Positions 24,101-33,353 of a stretch of DNA of 64,000 nucleotides are shown one piece after another. A program made the translations under genes and the position numbers. The stretch is from Hymenobacter elongatus (lineage in GTDB: Bacteria; Bacteroidota; Bacteroidia; Cytophagales; Hymenobacteraceae): the NCBI RefSeq assembly GCF_004745955.1, contig NZ_SRLD01000024.1:1-64000 (forward strand). The letters are read 5' to 3'. Under the pieces are notes generated by a model. The model had not been told where the DNA came from and did not search any database. It worked only from the letters and a program-made list of their open reading frames with translations. The first letter of the stretch is position 1. The number at the start of each line of letters is the position of its first letter.

Positions 24101-24886
24101 ATGCCCTACGCTCTCATTACGGGTGCTTCCCGCGGAATTGGACGTGCCCTGGCCGGCGAGCTGGCGCGGCGCGGCTATGGCCTGCTGCTCACGGCCCGCA
24201 GCGCCGACCAGCTGGAGCAGGTGGCGGCCGAGCTGCGGCAGCAGCATGGCGTAGCGGCGCACGTGTTTGCCGCCGACCTGGCCGAACCCGGCGCGGCGAC
24301 GCGGCTGGCGGCGTGGGCCCGGCAGCAGGCCCCCGACCTGGCGGTGCTGGTGAACAACGCGGGCTACGGCCTGTGGGGCCGCTTTGAGGAGCTGCCGCTG
24401 GCGGCCCAGCAGAATATGCTCCAGCTTAATATGCTGCTGCCCATGGAGCTAACCCACCAGCTGCTGCCCGTGTTGCGTCGGCAGCCCAAGGCCTATATTC
24501 TCAATATTGCCAGCACGGCGGCGTATCAGGCGGTGCCTACGCTCACGCTCTACGCGGCCAGCAAGGCGTTTCTGCTCACCTTCTCGCGGGGCCTCCGCTA
24601 CGAGCTGCGCGACTCGCCGGTGTCCGTTACCTGCCTGAGTCCTGGCGCTACTGCCACCGATTTTGCCGACCGGGCCGGGATGAGTGCGGGCTTGCAGGAA
24701 GTAGCGGCCAAGCTCTCGATGACGCCCCAGCAAGTGGCGCAGGCCGGTGTAGCCGCGCTGCTGGCCGGCGAGGCCGAAGTCATTCCGGGGGCGCTGAACA
24801 AGGTGTCGGCCACGCTCACGGGGTTCGTGCCCAAGTCGATAACCGAGAAAATTGCCGCCAATATTTACGAGAAGTACCTGAAGTAA
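24101..24886 (+). CDS. Short-chain dehydrogenase/reductase
   Basis: A 261-residue classical SDR. NAD(P)-binding motif GASRGIGRALAGEL at the N-terminus, NNAGYG near residue 87, catalytic Ser in NIASTAAYQ and YAASK with Tyr and Lys. The C-terminal region (SPGATATDFADRAG, GALNKVSATLTGFVPKSI) matches the DltE / YqjQ-like SDRs that act on unknown carbonyl substrates. All catalytic residues are present. It could share a transcript with the PhyH gene. Confidence 0.9.
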   Translation: MPYALITGASRGIGRALAGELARRGYGLLLTARSADQLEQVAAELRQQHGVAAHVFAADLAEPGAATRLAAWARQQAPDLAVLVNNAGYGLWGRFEELPLAAQQNMLQLNMLLPMELTHQLLPVLRRQPKAYILNIASTAAYQAVPTLTLYAASKAFLLTFSRGLRYELRDSPVSVTCLSPGATATDFADRAGMSAGLQEVAAKLSMTPQQVAQAGVAALLAGEAEVIPGALNKVSATLTGFVPKSITEKIAANIYEKYLK

Positions 24887-24897
24887 ACCTAGCTGGG

Positions 24898-25548
24898 CTA
24901 CCAGCGGGCCACGCGGCCGGCCAGCCAGAAGCTAAGCCCGGCAAATAGTGGGGCCGCCGCCACGTCGTAGGAGTAATGCACGTGCTGCACCATTACGAGC
25001 AGGCCGGTGAGGGCGGCACTCAGCAGCAGGCCCCACCGCAAGGCCCGGCTGCCGACGGCCATAGCCAGAATGAGCACCGTGGCAGTGTGGGCAGAGAAGA
25101 ACAAATCCTTGGTGATGGGCGTGGCCGAGGCGTAGAAAAACCGGTCGACCAGTGGGTCGTGCAGCAGCGTCATGCCCAGCGGCGGCTCCAGGGGCGTGAG
25201 CCAGAGCGTGAAAAGCCGGAACAGATGCAGTAGTCCGTAGGCCCACAGCGCCCGCAGCAGCCGCGCTGGCCGCGGCAGCAGGTGCACCAGCGCCACCACA
25301 ATGCTCAGGTAAATAACCCCGAACGTGGGCCCCGACACCTCGTACACGGGTAGCCAGGCCAGCACCGGGTCGGGTAGCACCACGCCGGGGCGGGCTTCGA
25401 TGAAGGCGAAGAAGCGTGGAATAACAGCCCCCAGCGCCAGCAGCCCCCCCAGAATGCCACCCAGCCGCCACCGGAACGCGGGCTGCCGCCACAGCTGGGG
25501 CCAGGTAGGAGCGGAAGGCAAAGGTGCACCTGCGGAAGAAGCCGCCAT
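24898..25548 (-). CDS. PAP2-like / sphingomyelin synthase-like membrane protein
   Basis: A 216-residue protein with about six membrane helices. The C-terminal part has FFSAHTATVLILAMA and HVHYSYDVAAAPLFAG, the two His and Asp of the PAP2-type (lipid phosphatase / sphingomyelin synthase) active site. A canonical phosphatase KxxxxxxRP motif was not found, which favours the synthase-like branch. The start at 25548 (MAASSAG) was preferred to one 9 codons upstream. It probably transfers or removes a phosphate head group on a lipid; the substrate is unknown. It converges with the SDR gene 12 bp away. Confidence 0.78.
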   Translation of the reverse strand: MAASSAGAPLPSAPTWPQLWRQPAFRWRLGGILGGLLALGAVIPRFFAFIEARPGVVLPDPVLAWLPVYEVSGPTFGVIYLSIVVALVHLLPRPARLLRALWAYGLLHLFRLFTLWLTPLEPPLGMTLLHDPLVDRFFYASATPITKDLFFSAHTATVLILAMAVGSRALRWGLLLSAALTGLLVMVQHVHYSYDVAAAPLFAGLSFWLAGRVARW

Positions 25549-25675
25549 AGAGTTGGGGAAGAAATAAAAAGCCAAAAATAGGTGCTATACCCGGGTTCGG
25601 ATGCTTTCCGCGGGCTTCGGCAAATGAGCCGGGCAGTGTACCTTGCCGGCTCAACTTCTGCTTTCCCCGTTTCCG

Positions 25676-26992
25676 ATGAAGCTCCCGTACTTTCCCGTTG
25701 CCGCCTGCCTGCTGACCGGGCTGGCCGCCGCACCTGCCACGGCCCAGAATGCGGCCCTGGATGCCCGCATTGCCAAGCTTTCCGCGCAGGAAGAAGCCAA
25801 GGTCATTGCCTGGCGGCGCGATTTTCATGAGCACCCCGAGTTGGGCAACCTGGAAACCCGCACGGCGGGCATCGTGGCGGCTCACCTCAAAAGCCTGGGT
25901 ATGGAAGTACAGACCGGCGTGGCCCGCACCGGCGTCGTCGGGATTTTGCGCGGCGGCAAGCCCGGTCCGGTCGTGGCCCTGCGCGCCGATATGGATGCCC
26001 TGCCCGTAACGGAGAAAAACGAGCTGCCCTTCGCCAGCAAAGCCCGCACCAGCTACAACGGACAGGAAGTAGGCGTGATGCACGCCTGCGGCCATGATAC
26101 TCACGTGGCCATGCTGATGGGCGCGGCCGAGGTGCTGAGCCAGGTGAAGAAGGACTTGCCCGGCACTATCAAGTTCGTGTTTCAGCCTGCTGAAGAAGGC
26201 TCCTTGCCCGGCCAGGAAGGGGGCGCCCGCCTGATGGTGAAGGAAGGCGTGCTGGACAATCCCAAGGTCGATGCCATTTTTGGGGTGCACATCAATGCCC
26301 AGACGGAAGTAGGCACGCTGAAATACCGCCCCGGGGGCGAAATGGCGGCTTCCGATGTGTTTACCATTAAGGTGAAAGGCAAATCGGCGCACGGCGCGTA
26401 TCCGTGGCTGAGCGTGGACCCGGTCGTGACGGCCGCCCAGATCATTATGGGGCTCCAAACCATCATCAGCCGCCAAACCGAGCTGACCCAGGACGCGGCC
26501 GTGCTTACCGTAGGCATGATTCACGGCGGGGTGCGCAACAACATCATTCCGGAAATGGTGGAGCTGACCGGTACCATTCGCACCCTGAACAAGGACATGC
26601 AGCAGAAGCTGTGGGCCGATGTGCGCCGCACCGCTACCAACATTGCCGCCAGCGCCGGCGCCACGGCCGAGGTCACCATTGAAAACTACGCGCCCGTGAC
26701 CAACAACGATCTGCCGCTCACTGAGCGCATGCTGCCGTCGTTGCGCACCGCCGCCGGTAGTGCCGACAAAGTGGTGCTGCAAAAAGCGGTGACCGGGGCC
26801 GAAGATTTTGCGTTTTTCCAGGAGAAAGTGCCCGGCGTGTTCGTGTTCGTGGGCGGCATGACCAAGGGTACCGACCCGGCCACTACCGCCCCGCACCACA
26901 CACCCGGCTTCCGCATCGACGAGAGTGGTCTGACGCTGGGCGTCAAAACCCTGGCCACGCTGGCCGCCGATTATCTGACGCTGAAAAAATAG
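25676..26992 (+). CDS. Exported M20 family amidohydrolase / carboxypeptidase
   Basis: A 438-residue metallohydrolase with a signal peptide (MKLPYFPVAACLLTGLAAAPATA). Motifs of the M20D / IAA-amino-acid hydrolase group follow in order: RRDFHEHPELG, LRADMDALPV, HACGHDTHVAML with metal ligands, FQPAEEG with the catalytic and ligand Glu, GVHIN, the dimerisation domain with GKSAHGAYPW, and GAEDFAFF before the C-terminus. It likely cleaves N-acyl or peptide bonds in the periplasm. The next gene begins 7 bp after its stop codon. Confidence 0.92.
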   Translation: MKLPYFPVAACLLTGLAAAPATAQNAALDARIAKLSAQEEAKVIAWRRDFHEHPELGNLETRTAGIVAAHLKSLGMEVQTGVARTGVVGILRGGKPGPVVALRADMDALPVTEKNELPFASKARTSYNGQEVGVMHACGHDTHVAMLMGAAEVLSQVKKDLPGTIKFVFQPAEEGSLPGQEGGARLMVKEGVLDNPKVDAIFGVHINAQTEVGTLKYRPGGEMAASDVFTIKVKGKSAHGAYPWLSVDPVVTAAQIIMGLQTIISRQTELTQDAAVLTVGMIHGGVRNNIIPEMVELTGTIRTLNKDMQQKLWADVRRTATNIAASAGATAEVTIENYAPVTNNDLPLTERMLPSLRTAAGSADKVVLQKAVTGAEDFAFFQEKVPGVFVFVGGMTKGTDPATTAPHHTPGFRIDESGLTLGVKTLATLAADYLTLKK

Positions 26993-26999
26993 CCGTTCA

Positions 27000-27872
27000 A
27001 TGAATATTGCCCTAGTTACCTGCGAGAGTCTGGCTCAATATGCCGCTCCTACCGTCGAAGACGAGGATACGCTGCTCACGCGCTACCTGCGCGCGCAGGG
27101 CCACACCGTCGCGCCCCGCGTCTGGACCAACTCTGCCGTCGATTGGGCCAGCTACGACAAGGTCGTCGTCAAGTCGCCGTGGGACTACTTCGACCGGGTC
27201 GGTGATTTCTACGCCTGGCTCGACCGGATGGACGCTACCGGCATCCGACTGCTGAACCCGGCGGCCACCATCCGCTGGAATGCCGACAAGAAATACCTGC
27301 GCGCCATGGAGCAGGCCGGCGTGCGCATCGTGCCCACGCACTGGCTACCCCAGGGCAGCCCGGTAGTGATTGAGGAGCTGTTCGATATTCTGGGCCGCGA
27401 CCAGCTGGTAGTGAAGCCCGCTATTAGTGGCGGGGCCAAAAATACCTTCGCCCTCACCCGCGCCCAAACCGCCGAGCGCCTTCCTGAGCTGGCCCAACTG
27501 GTGCAGCACGAAGACTTTCTGGTGCAGCCTTTCCAGCCCGAAATTCAGACGGAAGGCGAGTGGTCGTTGATTTACCTGGGGGGCGAGTTCAGCCATTGCG
27601 TGCTGAAAACCCCCAAATCGGGCGACTTCCGGGTGCAGCACTACCTCGGCGGCGGCATCGAGGCCCGCGAAGCACCCACGCATCTGCGCCAGGCTGCCGA
27701 TGCCATTATCAAGCAGTTTGCCCAGGGCTGCCTGTACGCCCGCGTCGATGGCGTCGATGCCAACGGCGAGTTCCTGCTCATGGAGCTGGAGCTTATCGAG
27801 CCTTTTCTGTACCTGGCTTCCAGCCCCGGCGCTTTCGCCCGCTACGAGGCCGCTTTACAGCGTAGCTTTTGA
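27000..27872 (+). CDS. ATP-grasp domain protein, RimK-like
   Basis: A 290-residue cytoplasmic protein. N-terminal nucleotide/substrate-binding fold (MNIALVTCESL ... YDKVVVKSPWDYF), then LLNPAATIRWNADKKYLRAME, which matches the start of the ATP-grasp part, then VVKPAISGG, EDFLVQPFQPEI and the metal-binding DANGEFLLMELELIEP. It probably forms an amide or ester bond with ATP; related proteins include glutathione synthase-like ligases. The 7-bp gap to the amidohydrolase argues for one operon, so ligase and hydrolase may act on the same compound class. The exact reaction is not known. Confidence 0.85.
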   Translation: MNIALVTCESLAQYAAPTVEDEDTLLTRYLRAQGHTVAPRVWTNSAVDWASYDKVVVKSPWDYFDRVGDFYAWLDRMDATGIRLLNPAATIRWNADKKYLRAMEQAGVRIVPTHWLPQGSPVVIEELFDILGRDQLVVKPAISGGAKNTFALTRAQTAERLPELAQLVQHEDFLVQPFQPEIQTEGEWSLIYLGGEFSHCVLKTPKSGDFRVQHYLGGGIEAREAPTHLRQAADAIIKQFAQGCLYARVDGVDANGEFLLMELELIEPFLYLASSPGAFARYEAALQRSF

Positions 27873-27891
27873 CAACGTAGAAAGCTCACCT

Positions 27892-28038
27892 TAGAGCGTG
27901 TTGGGGATGTTGCCTTTCGTGTCATGCTGAGCTTGTCGAAGCATCTCTACGGCAGTAGTAATTGAGTTTACCATTGCGGTAGAGATGCTTCGGCTGGGCT
28001 CAGCATGACACGAAAGGCAACATCCCCAACACGCTCTA
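27892..28038. repeat. Dispersed palindromic repeat, longest copy
   Basis: Nearly perfect 59-bp arms. Outer ends TAGAGCGTGTTGGGG and CCCCAACACGCTCTA are exact complements; about four mismatches lie in the middle of the core (GCTTGTCG against GCCCAGCCG). The arms include the common core GAAGCATCTCTAC. It lies between the convergent ATP-grasp and SDR genes, with about 20 and 70 bp to spare. Confidence 0.92.
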
Positions 28039-28108
28039 CTCAGTAGCGGGAAAGCTAAAACGGCTTTACAACGTAAAGCGGCGACGCTTTTTCGGAAAAA
28101 ACGAGCGG

Positions 28109-28876
28109 CTAGAAGCCATTCACGCTGAAGCCGCCATCTACGCTCAGGCACTGCCCGGTGATGTAGCTGGCGGCGGGCAGGCACAGAAAAGCCACGGCGG
28201 CTCCCACTTCTTCGGGCTCGCCGATGCGCTGCATCGGGGTGCGGGCCAGCACCTCGCGCAGGTAGTCCTCGTTGCCTAGCACCCCGGCCACCAGCGGCGT
28301 GCGAATGTACCAGGGCGCGATGCAGTTGACCCGCACCTGATCCGGGGCCCACTCGACGGCCAGGTTACGGGTCAGCTGAATAATGGCGGCTTTCGTCATG
28401 CCATACACGGCCCCGGTACGCAGGTGCAGCAGGCCGGCTACCGACGAAATATTGACGATGCTGCCGCCGCCTGCCAGCTTCAGCAGCGGGTAGGACGCCT
28501 GACACATGCCGAACGTAGATTCCAGGTTGGTTTCCATGACGTGGCGGTAGTCTTCGGCGCTGTACACATCCGTCGACTTGCGGATGTTGGTGCCCACGTT
28601 GTTGACCAGGATATGCAGCTTGGACCACCGGCGGCTGACTTCGTGCAGCAGCGCTTGCCGGTCGTCGGGGCGGCTTACGTCGGCCGTGAGGCCGTGGGCG
28701 TCGAAGCCCTGAGCCTGCCACTTGGCTACCTGCGCATCCAGCTCCGGGGCGTGGCGCGCTACGGCTAGCACGGTAGCGCCAAAACTCAGCAGCTCCTCGG
28801 CCACAGCGGCCCCGATTCCTTTGGAGGCTCCGGTAACAAGAGCCGTTTGGCCCCTCAAATTCCAACGGTTATTCAT
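28109..28876 (-). CDS. SDR family oxidoreductase, tropinone reductase-like
   Basis: A 255-residue classical [17 protein letters not shown] (NAD(P) motif), NNVGTN, Ser in [18 protein letters not shown] with catalytic Tyr and Lys, and C-terminal [18 protein letters not shown]. The NNVGTNIR segment and the opening [12 protein letters not shown] resemble plant-type tropinone reductases and bacterial relatives. The start at 28876 is the ATG before WNLRGQ; the open frame runs 51 codons further without family similarity. The substrate is unknown. Confidence 0.9.
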   Translation of the reverse strand: MNNRWNLRGQTALVTGASKGIGAAVAEELLSFGATVLAVARHAPELDAQVAKWQAQGFDAHGLTADVSRPDDRQALLHEVSRRWSKLHILVNNVGTNIRKSTDVYSAEDYRHVMETNLESTFGMCQASYPLLKLAGGGSIVNISSVAGLLHLRTGAVYGMTKAAIIQLTRNLAVEWAPDQVRVNCIAPWYIRTPLVAGVLGNEDYLREVLARTPMQRIGEPEEVGAAVAFLCLPAASYITGQCLSVDGGFSVNGF

Positions 28877-29158
28877 AGCAGACAGCGGGCCCGAAGGCTT
28901 GGTTTTAAGGGAAGGTGCGAAAATAAACTGCGGTGCTGATACGGGTAGCCGCCGCCGGGTGTGGTGCCGGAGCATGACGATGTTTTTAGTTCGTGTACGA
29001 AGCTTGTTATTTATTTGATAATTATTCAATAAAATGCCTTATTTATTGTAAATATAGACGATATTGAAGGTAATGCGCCGCTGTTTTTACGAATCGTAGC
29101 AGTTTCGTGGTGCCCGTGGCGTGCGTTTTTTCTTCCACTCTTTCTTATTTCCAGAGCT

Positions 29159-31588
29159 ATGAAAAGAAACTACTCAACCGTAGCGCTGCTCCTCGTGGGC
29201 AGCCTCGTCGGCACCGCTGCCCAGGCCCAGGATGTGGCCCGGGTGCAGCAGAAAGTGCTGGCCGAAAACGGCACCCCCGAGCTGATTGCCTTCCGGGCCG
29301 ATGCCCCGGCCTACACGCTCAACGATGCCCGCAAGGCTTTTGCCGAGCAGTTGCAGTTGAGCAACAACGACCAGATGCTGCAAGCCAAAACTGAGGTAGA
29401 TCAGCTCGGTTTCGCCCACGAGCGCTACCAGCAATATTACAAAGGCATCAGAGTGGAGCATGCTTCCTACGTGCTGCACGCCCGCCAAGGCGTGGTGCAG
29501 AGCATGAGCGGGAGCTTCGAGCGCATCGAACGCCTGAACGTGACGGCTTCGCTTACGGCGCAGACGGCGCTACAGTCGGCGTTGCGGTTTGTGGGGGCCC
29601 GGAAGTACATGTGGCAGGATGCGGCTGAGGAAGCCGGCCTGCGCGAACAGGAAAACAACCCGGCTGCCACCTACAAGCCTAGCGGCGAGCTGGTAATCGT
29701 GCAGAACCGGCGGGCCGTTGGCACCGGGCGCATGGGCCAGCCAACAGTGGCCTGGAAGTTCGACATCTACGCCCAGCTGCCCATCAGCCGGGCCTACATC
29801 TACGTCGATGCCCACACGGGCGAGGTCGTGCTGCAGGATAATATCATCAAGCACGTAGCGGCCACCGGCACGTTTGCCACCCGCTACGCCGGCACCCAGA
29901 GCAGCGCCACCGAAACTGCTATCGGCGGCTACCGCCTGCGCGAGCTGACCCGCGGCTCGGGCATTGAAACCTACAACTGCCGCAAGAGCAACAGCTACAC
30001 TGCCGCCGTCGACTTCATCGATGCCGACAACAGCTGGACGGAGTACAACAACGCCAACTTCGACAACGCCGCCCTCGATGCCCATTGGGGTGCCCAAAGC
30101 ACCTACGACTACTTCAAAAACGTGCACGCCCGCAACTCCTACAACAACGCCGGGGCCAAGATCAAGAGCTACGTGCACTTCGACGACGTGCCCGGCGGCG
30201 CGGGCTACGAAAACGCCTACTGGAACGGCTCGGTGATGACCTACGGCGACGGCGCCACCCGCTTCGAGCCGCTGACTTCCCTCGATGTTGCGGCCCACGA
30301 AATTGGCCATGCCGTGTGCTCCAGCACCGCCAACCTGACCTATTCGTACGAGTCGGGCGCGTTGAACGAAGGTTTCTCCGATATCTGGGGCGCCTGCGTG
30401 GAGTATTATAAAGACCCCGCCAAACAGACCTGGCTCATTGGCGAAGACATCGATAAGGTGCGGCCTTCGCTGCGCTCGATGAGCAACCCCAACGCCGAAA
30501 GCCAGCCCGATACCTACCAGGGAACCTACTGGTACGCCGGCTCCGGCGACAACGGCGGCGTGCACACCAACTCGGGCGTGCTCAATCATTGGTTCTACCG
30601 CTTGAGCGTGGGCGGCAGCGGCACCAACGACAAAGGCACTGCCTTCACCGTGGCCGCCATCGGTATCGATGCCGCCGCCAAAATTGCCTACCGCACCGAG
30701 AGTGTGTACCTCACGGCGTCGAGCAACTACGCGGCGGCCCGCACCTACTCCATTCAGTCGGCCAAGGACCTGTATGGCGCGGGCTCGGCGCAGGAAATTG
30801 CCGTGACCAACGCCTGGAGCGCCGTGGGCGTCGGCGCGGCCTACGGCGGCGGCACACCGCCGCCAACCGGCATCACGTACTGCGCGTCGAAGAGCAACAC
30901 CGTGGCCTACGAGTTTATCGACTACGTGAAGCTGGGCACGCTGACCCGCACTTCGGGGGCCGACGCGGGCTACTACAACGGCACGGCCCTGGCCGCGCCC
31001 AGCCTCGGGGCCGGCACACTGCAGACCATCAGCTACAGCGCGGGCTTTGTGGGCAGCGCGTATACGGAGTACTTCAAGGTGTACATCGACTACAACCAGA
31101 ACGGCTTGTTTACGGATGCCGGCGAGCTGGTGGTCAGCGCGGCGGGCTCTGGCAGTAGTGCCATTCGTAGCAGCAGCTTTACGGTGCCCGCCGCCGCCAA
31201 AAACGGCACTACTCGCCTGCGAATGGTGATGAGCGACGCCTCGGGTACTACCAGCTGCAACGCCTACAGCTACGGCGAAACCGAGGACTACAGCGTCACC
31301 ATCACCGGTGGCACCACCTTCGACGGCCCGGCTGGTATTGCGGGCGGCGTGAGCGCCGCTCGGTTCGACGTATACCCAAACCCCGCCACCGACCACCTGA
31401 CCATCGTCTTGCCCAACAATGCGCCCGTAGTATCGGTGCAGGTGCTGGACGCGCGCGGTGCCTCGAGCACCGCTGCCCGTCACGAAGGCAACGGCCAACT
31501 CGACATCTCCGCTCTGGCCCAAGGCATGTACACCCTGACCGTGAGCGACGGCCAGACGACGTACCGCCAGCGCTTCGTGAAGCACTAG
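29159..31588 (+). CDS. Secreted M4 metalloprotease with GEVED and T9SS sorting domains
   Basis: An 809-residue thermolysin-family protease. Order: signal peptide (MKRNYSTVALLLVGSLVG), FTP/PepSY-type propeptide to about residue 230, catalytic domain with HEIGHAV (380-386) and the Glu ligand in ALNEGFSDIWG, the third motif HTNSGVLNHWFYRL, then a GEVED domain (about 580-720: YIDYNQNGLFTDAGELV, SYGETEDYSVTI), and a type A T9SS sorting domain (FDVYPNPATDHLTIVL ... FVKH). So it is exported by T9SS and acts outside the cell, likely in nutrition. An AT-rich region of about 180 bp precedes it. Confidence 0.95.
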   Translation: MKRNYSTVALLLVGSLVGTAAQAQDVARVQQKVLAENGTPELIAFRADAPAYTLNDARKAFAEQLQLSNNDQMLQAKTEVDQLGFAHERYQQYYKGIRVEHASYVLHARQGVVQSMSGSFERIERLNVTASLTAQTALQSALRFVGARKYMWQDAAEEAGLREQENNPAATYKPSGELVIVQNRRAVGTGRMGQPTVAWKFDIYAQLPISRAYIYVDAHTGEVVLQDNIIKHVAATGTFATRYAGTQSSATETAIGGYRLRELTRGSGIETYNCRKSNSYTAAVDFIDADNSWTEYNNANFDNAALDAHWGAQSTYDYFKNVHARNSYNNAGAKIKSYVHFDDVPGGAGYENAYWNGSVMTYGDGATRFEPLTSLDVAAHEIGHAVCSSTANLTYSYESGALNEGFSDIWGACVEYYKDPAKQTWLIGEDIDKVRPSLRSMSNPNAESQPDTYQGTYWYAGSGDNGGVHTNSGVLNHWFYRLSVGGSGTNDKGTAFTVAAIGIDAAAKIAYRTESVYLTASSNYAAARTYSIQSAKDLYGAGSAQEIAVTNAWSAVGVGAAYGGGTPPPTGITYCASKSNTVAYEFIDYVKLGTLTRTSGADAGYYNGTALAAPSLGAGTLQTISYSAGFVGSAYTEYFKVYIDYNQNGLFTDAGELVVSAAGSGSSAIRSSSFTVPAAAKNGTTRLRMVMSDASGTTSCNAYSYGETEDYSVTITGGTTFDGPAGIAGGVSAARFDVYPNPATDHLTIVLPNNAPVVSVQVLDARGASSTAARHEGNGQLDISALAQGMYTLTVSDGQTTYRQRFVKH

Positions 31589-31601
31589 CCGATTGTGGCC
31601 C

Positions 31602-31643
31602 CCAAAGAAAAAGGCCCGTCGGATGACGGGCCTTTTTCTTTGG
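31602..31643. terminator. Bidirectional rho-independent terminator
   Basis: CAAAGAAAAAGGCCCGTC pairs with GACGGGCCTTTTTCTTTG over a 4-nt loop. It sits 13 bp after the M4 protease gene and 50 bp after the end of the convergent beta-barrel gene, with T-runs on both strands, and probably serves both. Confidence 0.9.
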
Positions 31644-31693
31644 GGTTTAGAGTACCTGCGCAACGGAGTTTCGGCCGCAGCAGGCGCTGCTGG

Positions 31694-32428
31694 TTAACGC
31701 CAGGGCGAATATTCCAGCTTTACTTCCAGTAAGCCAAAGCCGTCGTTGCGATTGGAATTTCCGCGCTGGCTGATGTCGTCGAGGTGGTCGGTAGTAGTGA
31801 AGTAGTAGCTGCCCTCAGCCGTGGCGTTCAGCTTAGGTAGTAGGTGGAAGGTCAGGCCCAGGCCAACTGGCGCTATAAGGGCCGTGGCGGGATAGTCGTT
31901 GCGCTCGGCCGGCAAAAAAACAGTGCTGCCTACCGGGCGCTCGGTGCCCAGGTAGGCCTCGGGAGTGTAGAGCATAAAGCCGCCGCCTACTTTCACATAA
32001 GGCGTAATAAACGAGCCCGAATTGCGCGGGTCAGCAAACTCCGACTCGTCCCGAATCAGCTCATAGCGCACAAAACCTGTCAGCGCGCCGTTTTTGCCCT
32101 GGAAAGCCAGGCCCCGCTCCGGTAGCTGGTCTTTAGCTCCCAGCTTGAAAAGAGAAAGCTCAGTGCCGAGAATAACACGGGGCCGCACCATATATAGCAC
32201 CCCGATGCTGCCGCTGGGCCCCGGCAGGTTGTCGGCGAAGCTTTCGGCCAGGTCGCCGTTGTAATAGGCTATGCCACCACCCAGCGTAAACGATACAGGA
32301 CCCCGGTGATAGGGCCGGGCCGAGTTGGTGAAATGGCGCCGCCGCCGCTCGGGGCCTTGGGCCTGCGCTGCGTGCGCGAAAAGAGTGAGGAGCAGCAAGC
32401 TGCCCAGAGATATCAGGCGAAAGTTCAC
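31694..32428 (-). CDS. Outer-membrane beta-barrel protein (DUF6089-like)
   Basis: A 244-residue protein with a signal peptide (MNFRLISLGSLLLLTLFAHAAQA). The mature chain alternates amphipathic strands (PVSFTLGGGIAYYNGDLAES, VILGTELSLFKLG, FVRYELIRDESEFADPRN, PYVKVGGGFMLYTPEAYLG) and ends in an aromatic-rich strand VKLEYSPWR, as in 8-stranded barrels. The GGGIAYYNGDL segment resembles DUF6089 proteins of Bacteroidota. It is probably a structural barrel or small porin. Function unknown. Confidence 0.83.
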   Translation of the reverse strand: MNFRLISLGSLLLLTLFAHAAQAQGPERRRRHFTNSARPYHRGPVSFTLGGGIAYYNGDLAESFADNLPGPSGSIGVLYMVRPRVILGTELSLFKLGAKDQLPERGLAFQGKNGALTGFVRYELIRDESEFADPRNSGSFITPYVKVGGGFMLYTPEAYLGTERPVGSTVFLPAERNDYPATALIAPVGLGLTFHLLPKLNATAEGSYYFTTTDHLDDISQRGNSNRNDGFGLLEVKLEYSPWR

Positions 32429-32503
32429 GGCCGGATGGAGTTGGTAAGCAGCGGAGATACGCAGCTTGCCCGGCAGTCGTTGCCTAAGTGCCCGGTAGTG
32501 AGC

Positions 32504-33220
32504 CTACTTGAACATGCCCTGCGGGTCGGGGAGCTTGGCCGATAGGTCGCTGAGGAGGTCGAAATCGAGGCTGCTCACATTCAGGTTGCGGCCTTTGTGC
32601 ACGGCTTCCCAGGCCTTGGTATAGTCTTCGCGCAGGTAATGCACCCGGCCCAGCTGCTGCCAGGCAAAAGCATTGGCGGTATCGGCCGCTACGGCTTTCT
32701 CCAGGTAGCTTTGGGCCTGCTCCAGGTCCTTCTTTTTGGCGGTTTTCTGGTACCGAATCAGGTAGCTCGTGCCCAGGTCGCCGAGCATCGCCGAGTTGTT
32801 GGGTTCCAGGGTCAGGCCTTGGGTAAGCAGGCCGATGGATTCGTCCGGAGTTTCGTTGCGGCTCACTACCACGGCCAGGCCCCGGTAGGCATCGGCATTT
32901 TTTTGGTCCAGCAGCCAGGCCAGGTTGAAGCGGTACAGAGCCGTATCGGGCTTGTTTTCGCCGATGTACTCGTAGCCTTTGGTAGAGAAGAACTTGCTGG
33001 CTTCGGCCCGGGATGCGAAATTCCGGTCGATGTCGGCCAGAAAAGCGGCCCCCACTGCCTGCTGCGCCGCTTCCACCGACACGCCACCGAACAACGGCTG
33101 CAGACGGTTGGCAGTGCTGCCGGCTCCCGACTTTACCTTGACTTTGGTTTTGCGCTGCGCGTGGGCCGGCGCTATTCCGAGAACAAGGCCACAGAGCAGA
33201 AGCAACAGATATTTTTTCAT
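32504..33220 (-). CDS. Exported tetratricopeptide-repeat protein
   Basis: A 238-residue protein with a signal peptide (MKKYLLLLLCGLVLGIAPAHA). Helical TPR-like repeats run from about residue 80: TALYRFNLAWLLDQKNADAY, ESIGLLTQGLTLEPNNSA, and KAVAADTANAFAWQQLGRVH, with the W-L-G-x-x-Y-x-x-x-A-P pattern. It is likely a periplasmic or outer-membrane-associated scaffold. The start at 33220 lies 38 nt after TATATTTG (minus strand, 33259-33266), an exact -7 match; upstream frame is non-coding. Confidence 0.8.
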   Translation of the reverse strand: MKKYLLLLLCGLVLGIAPAHAQRKTKVKVKSGAGSTANRLQPLFGGVSVEAAQQAVGAAFLADIDRNFASRAEASKFFSTKGYEYIGENKPDTALYRFNLAWLLDQKNADAYRGLAVVVSRNETPDESIGLLTQGLTLEPNNSAMLGDLGTSYLIRYQKTAKKKDLEQAQSYLEKAVAADTANAFAWQQLGRVHYLREDYTKAWEAVHKGRNLNVSSLDFDLLSDLSAKLPDPQGMFK

Positions 33221-33258
33221 ATGAAGATGGCAGGAAGGGGAAAGAAAGGCTGGTGGCG

Positions 33259-33266
33259 CAAATATA
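33259..33266 (-). promoter_or_regulatory. Putative -7 box for the TPR protein gene
   Basis: Minus strand TATATTTG fits TAnnTTTG, 38 nt before the start codon. The -33 box is not clear. Confidence 0.5.
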
Positions 33267-33353
33267 GCGCCGTGGTAGGCAACCTCGGCCGGGCAGGCCC
33301 GTTGGCAAACCCCGAAGCGGCGGGCTACCAATCCGGCCAGCCGGTTTACTAAG

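Noticed and set aside
29570..31663. A 697-codon open frame antisense to the M4 protease, and similar long antisense frames at 481-1977, 24932-26899, 18045-19451 and 51523-52845
   Set aside because: They lie opposite genes with clear families and reflect GC-rich codon usage. Their translations are rich in His, Arg, Ala and Gly with no domain or signal features.
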